From positions 1-45,380 of the forward strand of contig JANXZQ010000170.1 in NCBI GenBank assembly GCA_025355445.1: DNA of 45,380 nt. The letters are read 5' to 3'. Under the pieces are notes generated by a model. It had not been told where the DNA came from. It searched no databases and saw only the letters and a program-made list of their open reading frames with translations. Origin of the DNA: Gammaproteobacteria bacterium. GTDB lineage: Bacteria > Pseudomonadota > Gammaproteobacteria > Steroidobacterales > Steroidobacteraceae. A program made the position numbers and the translations under genes. Positions 9,936 through 18,198 of the stretch are shown here, in pieces; positions within the stretch are counted from its first letter, which is position 1, and every line of letters begins with the position of its first letter.

Positions 9936-11294
9936 ATGGTCAGCAAAGTCACTCGTTCGCCGGGCGCGGATTCATCGGGTATTTATCGCCGCCCGCGGCT
10001 CGTTCTCAAGGTCAAGCGCTTCGAGGACATTCCCATCCTGTTGGGCAAGAACAAGAGCTATCCCACCCCCATTCGCATCGTCGGCGCCGACTATTCGCAG
10101 ACTCGCTGCGTGGGCGGTGACGGCGGCACGACGGTCGACACCGGCGGCCTCGATAAAATCCTCGAATTCGGCGAAACCTCCGTCCGGGCGCAGGCTGGCG
10201 TGCGCGTGGGCACGCTGGTGCGCGCGCTTGCCGAACGCGGCTTGGAATTACCGCTGACCCCCGAAATCGGCCAGATTTCCTTGGGCGCCGTGGCCGTCAC
10301 CACCTTGCCGCAAGCCTCCTACGGCGCCGGCATGGCGCAGCTGTCGTCCTGCGTGACCGAAATCAAATTGATCACGCCGCAGGGCAAGCAGATGACCGTC
10401 ACGGAGCGGGATCGCGACCTGATGCGCGTGTTACGTTCGAGCTTCGGCTTGCTGGGCGTGGTGCACGAGGTAGAGCTGCGGGTGCGGCCGCTTACGCCGG
10501 TCAAGATCGACTATCAAGTGTTGACCCTCAAAGAATTCTCAGGCCGCTTCACCTCCATCGTGCAGGCGCCCGGGGCGCTGCGACTGCATATCTCGCCCTT
10601 CACCGACAAGATCACCGTCGAACGCCGCACCCTCGACGAAACCGCGTCCGTGAGCCGTTCCGGAATTTGGCAGGTACGCAATTCCGTGATGCGCAATGTG
10701 TTGCCGGCTTTCGGTTCCACCGTCGGTAGCGTCTTGGCGGCGCCCGGCCTGCGCAATGCCATGCTGTCGGGCGTGCAGCGCGCGCTGCGCGCCACTCTGG
10801 ACCGGGCCGCTCGCGGCGTGGTGCTCTATGCGCACGAGTGGATGCGCGACATGCCGAACGAGGCGTGGAAGGCGCGGCACACCTACAGTCTGTGGGCATT
10901 TCCCCAGGCGGATTACCCAAAAATGCTCGCCGAGTACTTCAATTTCTGCAAGTCGTACTACAAGGAGCATCGTTACCGCTCCAACGTGGTCAGCGGCGCC
11001 AGCCGGCTGCACCAGGATCGCGGTTCCTTGTTCAGCGTGAGTTATACCGGCCCCATGTTCACCCTGGAGCCATCTTCCTCCGGCGACAGCGGCTGGGATG
11101 ACTTTCTCATCGACTTCAACGATTTCGCATCGGCCTTGGGCGGCACGCCCACCTTCAATCAAACGCGCGCTTTGCAGGTTGAGCACGTGACCAAATCTTT
11201 CGGCGAGCGCGCCAAATTGTTCCGCGCGCTGCGCCAAAGGACGGATCCGCTCAATCGGCTGCGCAACGGCTACTTCGCATACCTGCTGGGGTGA
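9936..11294 (+). CDS. FAD-binding (PCMH-type) oxidoreductase, D-arabinono-1,4-lactone oxidase-like
   Basis: FAD-binding region PIRIVGADYSQTRCVGGDGGTTVDTGGLDKILEF...VRAQAGVRVGTLVRALAERGLELPLTPEIGQISLGAVAVT. Confidence 0.85.
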   Translation: MVSKVTRSPGADSSGIYRRPRLVLKVKRFEDIPILLGKNKSYPTPIRIVGADYSQTRCVGGDGGTTVDTGGLDKILEFGETSVRAQAGVRVGTLVRALAERGLELPLTPEIGQISLGAVAVTTLPQASYGAGMAQLSSCVTEIKLITPQGKQMTVTERDRDLMRVLRSSFGLLGVVHEVELRVRPLTPVKIDYQVLTLKEFSGRFTSIVQAPGALRLHISPFTDKITVERRTLDETASVSRSGIWQVRNSVMRNVLPAFGSTVGSVLAAPGLRNAMLSGVQRALRATLDRAARGVVLYAHEWMRDMPNEAWKARHTYSLWAFPQADYPKMLAEYFNFCKSYYKEHRYRSNVVSGASRLHQDRGSLFSVSYTGPMFTLEPSSSGDSGWDDFLIDFNDFASALGGTPTFNQTRALQVEHVTKSFGERAKLFRALRQRTDPLNRLRNGYFAYLLG

Positions 11295-11305
11295 CGGCCG
11301 CCGGG

Positions 11306-11326
11306 CCGGCTCACCCTACAAGCCGG
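11306..11326. terminator. Possible hairpin between convergent genes (no clear T tract)
   Basis: CCGGCT-caccctaca-AGCCGG inverted repeat between the oxidase (+) and PH/SHOCT gene (-). Confidence 0.3.
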
Positions 11327-11978
11327 AGACGATCTTCGCCTTGATCGACTCGAATTCGGAGTCGCTGATGAGCTTGGCATCGAGCATTTCGCGCGCCTGC
11401 CGCAACCGTCGCACAGGCTCCGACTCCGCTGCGGCCGTTGCCGTGGCGGCCATTGCCGCGCCCGCGACACCCGCCCCGTCCGCCCCGCCGTAGGCGTTTT
11501 GGCTGCCAATTTGCACTCCGCCGGATTTGGCGCGCAATTCCTCGAGTTCCCGGATACGGCGCTTCTCGCGCCAGACTTGGTCGTGCTGCTGGCAAATGCG
11601 GTACATGCCCTGCGCCTGATCCTTGCGCAGTCCCGCAAAAGTCCATACGCGATTCACTTCCGATCCGATATTGAGGTCCGAACTGCTCTGCGCAACCAAG
11701 GTCAGATCGGCCGCGAGAATTCCAGCGCTGATGCGGGTCTCCTTGAGGTCCTGCCAACGGATGTCGGCCGACTCGTAGCCGCCGAGCAGGCGTCGCTTGA
11801 GTGTTATGAAGCGTCCGCTGGTGGCGGCAATGCAGGCGCGGCGATGGGTCAGCGCAAACAGGCGGTGTTGTACCGCCCATGCTTCCAAAGTCTCTCCGGC
11901 CGTGAGCAGCCCGCGCAATAGGGCGAGCGCCGCTTCGAGCCCGGGCTCCTGCGCAATGCTTGGGGAGGGATCGGACAT
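11316..11978 (-). CDS. PH-domain-like / SHOCT domain protein
   Basis: PH-like N-terminal half and C-terminal SHOCT-like VRRLRQAREMLDAKLISDSEFESIKAKIVSGL. Confidence 0.65.
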   Translation of the reverse strand: MSDPSPSIAQEPGLEAALALLRGLLTAGETLEAWAVQHRLFALTHRRACIAATSGRFITLKRRLLGGYESADIRWQDLKETRISAGILAADLTLVAQSSSDLNIGSEVNRVWTFAGLRKDQAQGMYRICQQHDQVWREKRRIRELEELRAKSGGVQIGSQNAYGGADGAGVAGAAMAATATAAAESEPVRRLRQAREMLDAKLISDSEFESIKAKIVSGL

Positions 11979-12460
11979 CAAGCCTTCTCCTGCAGATGAG
12001 CCTCGATGAACCACAGATACTTGTCCACGTCGCGGGAAATTCCCGTGAATAGATCGGCCGTACCGGCGTCGCCCAGCTTGGCGGTGTCGTCGATCGCCGC
12101 CCGCACCGCCTTTCCATAGACCGACAGCTGCGTCGATAAATAGAATAGATGATCCTTGCCGGCCGTGATGCTCAAGGGATAATTTTTCAGTTTGCTGCGC
12201 TTGGCGGCGACCGCAACCGTACCCTCCGCCGTGCCGCCCAAGGCCGTGATCCGCTCGGCGATTTCATCAATCTGCTCCAGCGCCAGGGCCGAAATCTTAT
12301 CGAATAGTTCGTGCAACGCGATGAAATTGGGACCCTTGACGTTCCAGTGGGCTTGCTTGACCTGGCTCTGCAAATCGATGGCATAGGCCAATCGATCATT
12401 CAATATCAAAATGACATTGCGGCGGACCTTCTCGGTCAGGTCAATCTTGGTCTTGTACAT
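11978..12460 (-). CDS. dps: Dps/ferritin-like DNA-binding starvation protein
   Basis: LQSQVKQAHWNVKGPNFIALHELFDKISALALEQIDEIAERITALGG typical of Dps; start 12460 (MYKTKIDLTEK). Confidence 0.9.
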   Translation of the reverse strand: MYKTKIDLTEKVRRNVILILNDRLAYAIDLQSQVKQAHWNVKGPNFIALHELFDKISALALEQIDEIAERITALGGTAEGTVAVAAKRSKLKNYPLSITAGKDHLFYLSTQLSVYGKAVRAAIDDTAKLGDAGTADLFTGISRDVDKYLWFIEAHLQEKA

Positions 12461-12511
12461 CGGCGCTCCTTCGAGATTGCGAATTCGAACTAACGCGCTA
12501 TTTTGCACCGC

Positions 12512-13465
12512 TTAGTCGTGAATCCCAAGGAAGAAGGTAATGTCGGGAGCGGTGTTGACCGCAGCGTCTTCGGCGAATCCCATCTCGACGCGCCATCGGC
12601 CCCGCAGGGCGCGCGCGGCGCCGACGGTCAGCTGCAGGCTAGGTCCGAGAAAGCGCAGGTCGCTGCCGGCGACATGTCCGGTCTGCCCATCGAGTTGGGC
12701 GCGCAGCGACCATTGAAATCCGACCGAGCGCGTCGCGGCAAAGCGCGCGAACACCGAGTCTCGGTGAGCGGCACCTGCGAAGATTTCGTCACCGAAGGGC
12801 TGCGCGACCCCGACTTCCGCCGCCAGCTGCCATTTCGGCCAACGCATCGCGCCATGCATCCACAGCGCGCCGTCCCAGGCGCCGTCGCTGGTCAAGTCCG
12901 CGACCTTGCCGGTGGGCGCCTTCAGGCCTCCCCACAGGGACAGGGTGTGCCGTGCGTCGTCGAGCGCATACCAGCCCACATCTGCCGCGAAGTCGCCAAC
13001 ACTGGTCTGCGAGTGATGGAAGTCGATATTGGTTACGCCCGAATACGAATAATCGAGCTGGCGCTTCGGATAAAAGGGGCGGTTGCCCCGCGAAAAGCCG
13101 AAGGCTTGGTGCCAGCCATCGATGACGGCGTCGAGCACTCCGCCGCTGTCGTGGATGACGGGCACCGACAAGCGATAGCGCCAATCCGGCGCCAGTGCAT
13201 TCTCATAAGCGAGATCGAGCGCGGCGCTCTCGCCATCCACCAACAGGGTCTCATGCGACCGTGTTTCCACATTGAGCGTGTTGCTCACCAGCAGCGTCGC
13301 GGACAAGACGGCCTGCGCGTCGCGAGGCGTGTCGCTCGGCAGAGGCAGGTAGAAACCCCGCAGCAGCGGGTTTTGATCGCGCGTGGAAAAAAATTCTTCG
13401 GCCCGCGCCGGCCCGCACGCGACTACCCATATCGCAGCCGCGGCACCGATCGGCCGGCATCGCAC
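12512..13465 (-). CDS. DUF3187-like outer-membrane/secreted protein
   Basis: Signal peptide, RDQNPLLRGFYLPLP start and beta-rich body typical of DUF3187. Confidence 0.7.
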   Translation of the reverse strand: MRCRPIGAAAAIWVVACGPARAEEFFSTRDQNPLLRGFYLPLPSDTPRDAQAVLSATLLVSNTLNVETRSHETLLVDGESAALDLAYENALAPDWRYRLSVPVIHDSGGVLDAVIDGWHQAFGFSRGNRPFYPKRQLDYSYSGVTNIDFHHSQTSVGDFAADVGWYALDDARHTLSLWGGLKAPTGKVADLTSDGAWDGALWMHGAMRWPKWQLAAEVGVAQPFGDEIFAGAAHRDSVFARFAATRSVGFQWSLRAQLDGQTGHVAGSDLRFLGPSLQLTVGAARALRGRWRVEMGFAEDAAVNTAPDITFFLGIHD

Positions 13466-13469
13466 CTCT

Positions 13470-14342
13470 TTAGATCTCGCTGCGCCGCATTCGCAGCTGA
13501 ATGGCGCCGAGGATCAGCACGACGCCGGTCGCCACGCCAATCCAGGTTTCGGGGCTTGCGAGAAACCCGCCGAGGTTCAGAAAGCTCCAAATGCTGGACG
13601 GCGTTCGAAAGGTGTCGTGATCGACCACGGTGGTCACCCAAGCCGCGTTGCCGGGATTGGCATTGAATGCCTCGGCAGGCAAGGCCAGTCGCCCCGCCAA
13701 CACGTGCGCAATCACATGAGTGCCCAGGAACAGGCGCTCGCCGAGAATCACAGCGAGCGGCGGCAACAGGGACCAGAGCATGACGGCGCGCTTGGCCCAT
13801 GCGGAGATGACCAGGAAATAGGCGCTGATCGGCAGGAACCAGATGGCCGCAACGAAGATGAGGTACAGCCATAGGCCTTGCAACTGCAGCCAGGTGTCGG
13901 GATGCCACAACGCACTCCCGATGAAAGAACTGGCGCGCACCGAGATGATGAACGCCATCAGCAGAGTAGTGACATCGGCGACCGCGGCGTACACCAGGGG
14001 AATGATGATGACGGCGACGGCCAGCTTGGACAGCACGGTGGCGGCATCAGATATGGGCAGCGACTTCCAGAACAGTACGCTGCGATCCTTACGGTCGGCA
14101 TACAGACAGTCCAACAGGTACCAGGTGGAGTAAATGGCCATGACGGCGAAGAAAATGGCCCCGACGATTCCTAGGAACATCTGACCGACCGCCTGGCCCG
14201 GAAGATGCGCCGGCAGCGACATCAGATCAATTCTGCTGAACAGAGCCGCGAGCAGCAGGAATCCGCTGAGCACCGCGGGAAACATCCAGATTGCGCGGTT
14301 CTCCCAAAATTCGCGCCGAATCAGCCAGCTGTATGTGTTCAT
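13470..14342 (-). CDS. ABC-2 type transporter permease
   Basis: Multiple TM helices; immediately downstream of and overlapping the ABC ATPase. Confidence 0.8.
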   Translation of the reverse strand: MNTYSWLIRREFWENRAIWMFPAVLSGFLLLAALFSRIDLMSLPAHLPGQAVGQMFLGIVGAIFFAVMAIYSTWYLLDCLYADRKDRSVLFWKSLPISDAATVLSKLAVAVIIIPLVYAAVADVTTLLMAFIISVRASSFIGSALWHPDTWLQLQGLWLYLIFVAAIWFLPISAYFLVISAWAKRAVMLWSLLPPLAVILGERLFLGTHVIAHVLAGRLALPAEAFNANPGNAAWVTTVVDHDTFRTPSSIWSFLNLGGFLASPETWIGVATGVVLILGAIQLRMRRSEI

Positions 14343-15196
14343 GCGGCGGCTCCCGACAGCTTGGCGACGAATAAATCCGAAACACTCGGCGTGTGTACCT
14401 CACCGAGCGCCGCGAGCCTGTCGAGATCGGGATGCTCAAAGTACATCACCACCTTGCCGAGCATGCGGCGCTCGTAAAACGGCTTCATGGCGCGCGCGGC
14501 ATCGATGCTGTCAGCCGCCACCGCGACCGCGGCGTAGCGCGTGGCGACGTCCTCGAGCGAGGAGTCCAGGACGATGCGCCCCTTGTCGATGAACAGCACA
14601 TCGGTCAGCAAATTCTCGACTTCTTCCACTTGATGCGTGGTGATCAATATGGTCCGTGTCTCGTCCATATAGTCGTTCACCAGCGCGTCGTAAAAGGCGC
14701 TGCGCGCGAGAATGTCCAACCCCAAGGTCGGTTCATCGAGCACCAGCAGTTTCGCGTCGATGGCCATGGTGAGCGCCAAGTGCACCTGGGTCTTCATGCC
14801 CTTGGATAACTCGCGCATGCGGCGCCTCCCTGTGATTTGCGTCTTGGCCAACAACTCCTGGGCCCGATCGCGGCGAAATTTCGGGTGCACACCGGCGACG
14901 AAGTCGATGGCATTGTCGACGCGCAGCCACGACGGCAGCACGGCGACGTCCGCAATGAAGCAGGCGTCGAACATGAGTTCGGTGCGTTGGCGGAAGGGCT
15001 CGCGGCCCAGCACCGATAGATGCCCGTCGTAGTGGGTCAATCCTAGGATGGCTCGCAGCGCGCTGGTCTTGCCGGCGCCGTTCGGTCCGATGAGCCCGAC
15101 GATACGGCCGGCTTCCACGGTGAAATTGGCTCGATCGAGTGCAATGTGCGACCCATATTTTTTCGTCAGTTCTCGAGCTTCAATGAGCGGTGGCAT
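14339..15196 (-). CDS. ABC transporter ATP-binding protein
   Basis: GLIGPNGAGKTSALRAILGL; LSKGMKTQVHLALTMAIDAKLLVLDEPTLGLD; start 15196. Confidence 0.9.
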   Translation of the reverse strand: MPPLIEARELTKKYGSHIALDRANFTVEAGRIVGLIGPNGAGKTSALRAILGLTHYDGHLSVLGREPFRQRTELMFDACFIADVAVLPSWLRVDNAIDFVAGVHPKFRRDRAQELLAKTQITGRRRMRELSKGMKTQVHLALTMAIDAKLLVLDEPTLGLDILARSAFYDALVNDYMDETRTILITTHQVEEVENLLTDVLFIDKGRIVLDSSLEDVATRYAAVAVAADSIDAARAMKPFYERRMLGKVVMYFEHPDLDRLAALGEVHTPSVSDLFVAKLSGAAA

Positions 15197-15206
15197 GATT
15201 TGGGTC

Positions 15207-15611
15207 TCATTCTTCTTTGGCGTCGCTGCCGCGGGGCGGCGGGGCCGGGTGGGTAAGCGCCGGTGTTTGCGCAAACAATTCCTGCGCAGAGAATCCGAGC
15301 CTGTTGATGACCGCCAGAACTTGCGGCCATTCCTCGTTGAGGAAGCGTTCGCGTTCTCCGGCCAGCAGCAGCCGCTGGGCCCCTTCGCTCACATACATGC
15401 CTCGACCGCGGCGCTTCTCGACCAGGCGCTCATCCACCAGCTGCTGATAACCCTTCAGCACCGTCAATGGGTTGAGCCGATAATCGGCGGCGACTGCCCG
15501 GACGGAGGGCAAGGGGTCGCCCTCCTTCAGCGCGCCCTCGAGAATGAGGGCAACCATTCGATCGCGCAGTTGGCGATAGATCGGCTGGTTGTCGTTCCAA
15601 TTGGGGTCCAT
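15207..15611 (-). CDS. GntR family (YtrA-like) transcriptional regulator
   Basis: MDPNWNDNQPIYRQLRDRMVALILEGALKEGDPLPSVRAVAADYRLNPLTVLKGYQQLVDERLVEKRRGRGMYV. Confidence 0.9.
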   Translation of the reverse strand: MDPNWNDNQPIYRQLRDRMVALILEGALKEGDPLPSVRAVAADYRLNPLTVLKGYQQLVDERLVEKRRGRGMYVSEGAQRLLLAGERERFLNEEWPQVLAVINRLGFSAQELFAQTPALTHPAPPPRGSDAKEE

Positions 15612-15652
15612 TGAGCTCTCTAGTCTAAGGCAACCTGCGGCGGGGCCTGCGA

Positions 15653-15817
15653 TCAAACCGCGCCGTCGTGCGTGGTGGCGGTCTGCGCCAACGAGGGGAC
15701 ACCGGCATGCTGGTGCAATTGGCCGTTGAAGAGATAGGCAACCCCACCGATGATGACGCTATTCATCATGAGGGCGACGGCGAGGGCGGCGAGTTTGATT
15801 GAGATCTGAGTATTCAT
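15653..15817 (-). CDS. Small predicted membrane protein (54 aa), first gene of the GntR/ABC operon
   Basis: Translated by hand: MNTQISIKLAALAVALMMNSVIIGGVAYLFNGQLHQHAGVPSLAQTATTHDGAV*; RBS CGGAGACTCACATG; below the ORF-track length cutoff. Confidence 0.6.
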   Translation of the reverse strand: MNTQISIKLAALAVALMMNSVIIGGVAYLFNGQLHQHAGVPSLAQTATTHDGAV

Positions 15818-15995
15818 GTGAGTCTCCGTTGAGTGTTCAAGTAGTCATCGAGGTGTTTTGGTGACTTGGTTATATAGTTACATACAACACTGCTACATGC
15901 AAGCACTCATTGCAAATTATTTGTTGGAGCGCTGCGATCTGATCTTTATTGCACCGCAACAGACGGTGGGCCCCAGGGGCTTTGCCTGCTCGCGT

Positions 15996-16637
15996 ATGCT
16001 CGACGACATGGAGCCGCTGGACGAGGACGCGGGACTGATGCTGCAGTACCGAGAGGGTGACGCAGACGCGTTCTTGCTGCTCTACACGCGGCACAAGGGC
16101 CCGCTCCATCGCTATTTGCTACGGCAAGTGCGCGACGCCGGCGCGGCCGCGGACTTATTTCAAGAAGTCTGGTCGCGACTGATCGCTACCCGCGCAAGGT
16201 ATGAGGCGCGCGCGAAATTTGCCACCTACTTGTTTCACATCGCACACAACTGCACCATGGATTTTTTTCGGCGCGACCAGCGCGTGCAAACGGCCGCACG
16301 CGCAGCGGACGCCGCGGCGGCGCCGGGAGAGCCGCAGGTGCCCGAGCATCAGCGCCCCGACGGCATCGCGGAATTTGCCGAACAGCAGTCGGCACTGCTC
16401 GCGGCGTTGGGAAGGTTGCCGCACGAGCAGCGCGAGGCGTTTCTGCTCCACGAAGAAACGGGCTTGACCATCGGGGAAATCGCACGCGTGATGGACGTCG
16501 GGATCGAGACGGCCAAGAGCCGGCTGCGCTACGCCATTCGCAAATTGAAGAAATCGCTGGATCCGGCCGACAGCCCAAGAAAGCACCCGCTGCACGCGCG
16601 GCCGTTGCACGGTACCCGACTCAATGCATCCACCTGA
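15996..16637 (+). CDS. ECF-type RNA polymerase sigma factor
   Basis: AADLFQEVWSRLIATRARYEARAKFATYLFHIAHNCTMDFFRRDQR; region 4 LPHEQREAFLLHEETGLTIGEIARVMDVGIETAKSRLRYAIRKLKK; start 15996 or 16008. Confidence 0.88.
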   Translation: MLDDMEPLDEDAGLMLQYREGDADAFLLLYTRHKGPLHRYLLRQVRDAGAAADLFQEVWSRLIATRARYEARAKFATYLFHIAHNCTMDFFRRDQRVQTAARAADAAAAPGEPQVPEHQRPDGIAEFAEQQSALLAALGRLPHEQREAFLLHEETGLTIGEIARVMDVGIETAKSRLRYAIRKLKKSLDPADSPRKHPLHARPLHGTRLNAST

Positions 16638-17148
16638 CGAATTGGACGAGTATTTGCGCGGTGACAGCGCACTATCGCGTCAATACCGCAGAGTATCTGC
16701 GCCGCAGCCGCCGCCTGAGTTCGAGCGCCGCGTGCTGCAGGCCGCCGCTGCGCGAGGCGACAGACAAGGCGCTGCGCAAGGCGAGGTGCGTGACGGACGT
16801 GTGCAGCCGCCGTATCTCGCGCCGCTGGCATTTGCCGCCAGCGTTCTACTATCGGTGGCCGTGGTGCTCGCCATCGTGTTCGGACCGCAACCCGTCAAAC
16901 ACCGCAAAGAGGCGCCGCATCTGGTGCGCACCGCGGCTCATGCCGGCCTCGCGCCCAGTGCTCTGCTTCCCCGTAAGCTCGAGCTCTACAGCAGCGATCC
17001 GCCGCGCACGCGTGTAGCTGCGGCATGGCTTGCCGACATCGACGCGCTGCGCCGTGCCGGGCGCAATAGCGAAGCCGATGCGGAATTGCGCCGCTTTCGC
17101 AGCGCCTACCCCGATCAAGCGGCCGGCGAGTTCAAGGCCCTGCCGTAA
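16624..17148 (+). CDS. Putative membrane anti-sigma-like partner protein
   Basis: Overlaps the ECF sigma gene by 14 nt; single TM ([23 protein letters not shown]). Confidence 0.55.
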   Translation: MHPPDELDEYLRGDSALSRQYRRVSAPQPPPEFERRVLQAAAARGDRQGAAQGEVRDGRVQPPYLAPLAFAASVLLSVAVVLAIVFGPQPVKHRKEAPHLVRTAAHAGLAPSALLPRKLELYSSDPPRTRVAAAWLADIDALRRAGRNSEADAELRRFRSAYPDQAAGEFKALP

Positions 17149-17207
17149 GACCGGCCACCCGGCGTGATTTCGGCTACCATTCTTCGTTTTTGCGTCCGGA
17201 GCTAGTC

Positions 17208-18185
17208 ATGAAAAAGCCAGTCACTGTCACCATCACCGGCGCGGCCGGAAATATCGGCTACGCGCTCGCGTTTCGCGTCGCTTCGGGTCAGATGCTGGGC
17301 GCCGATCAACCGATCAATCTGAATCTGTTGGAGATCCCCGCGGCCGGCGCTGCGGTGCAGGGCGTGCTCATGGAATTGAACGACTGCGCCTTCCCCACTC
17401 TCAACAAGGTCAGCGCAACCAGCGACGCCGGAGTTGCCTTCAAGGACTGCAACTTCGCCATGCTGGTCGGAGCGCGCCCGCGCGGCCCCGGCATGGAACG
17501 CAAGGATCTGCTGCTGGAGAACGCCAAGATATTCTCCGCGCAAGGAAAAGCGCTGGACGCGGCCGCCAGCCGCGACGTGCGCGTGCTGGTGGTCGGCAAT
17601 CCCGCCAATACCAATTCCCTGATCGCGCAGCGCAACGCGCCTTCGCTGCCGCCAAATCGATTCACGGCGATGACGCGATTGGATCACAACCGCGGATTGG
17701 CGCAGCTCACCGAGAAGAGCGGCGCGCCTTTGGCGGACGTCAAGAAAATCATCATTTGGGGCAACCACTCGGCGACCCAGTATCCCGATCTGCACCACGC
17801 CACGGTGGCGGGGAAGGCGGCGCTGTCCGTGGTCGATCCGGCCTGGTTCAAGGACACCTTCATTCCGACGGTGCAGCAACGCGGCGCGGCCGTCATCAAG
17901 GCGCGCGGCACTTCCTCGGCGGCATCAGCGGCGGCGGCGGCGCTCGACCATGTCCACGATTGGATGCTCGGCACGCCCGCGGGCGATTGGGTGAGCATGG
18001 CCGTTGCCTCCGATGGCAGCTATGGGATTCCGGAAGGCGTGATCTATTCCTACCCGGTCACCTGCAAGAACGGCGAATACAGCATCGTCCAAGGTTTGAG
18101 CATCAGCGATTTCAGCCGGGACAAGATGCAGGCCACACATCGTGAATTGCTCGAAGAGCGAGATGGCGTGAAAGATCTCATCTGA
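17208..18185 (+). CDS. mdh: Malate dehydrogenase
   Basis: [65 protein letters not shown]. Confidence 0.96.
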   Translation: MKKPVTVTITGAAGNIGYALAFRVASGQMLGADQPINLNLLEIPAAGAAVQGVLMELNDCAFPTLNKVSATSDAGVAFKDCNFAMLVGARPRGPGMERKDLLLENAKIFSAQGKALDAAASRDVRVLVVGNPANTNSLIAQRNAPSLPPNRFTAMTRLDHNRGLAQLTEKSGAPLADVKKIIIWGNHSATQYPDLHHATVAGKAALSVVDPAWFKDTFIPTVQQRGAAVIKARGTSSAASAAAAALDHVHDWMLGTPAGDWVSMAVASDGSYGIPEGVIYSYPVTCKNGEYSIVQGLSISDFSRDKMQATHRELLEERDGVKDLI

Positions 18186-18198
18186 ATGCGTACCCCCG

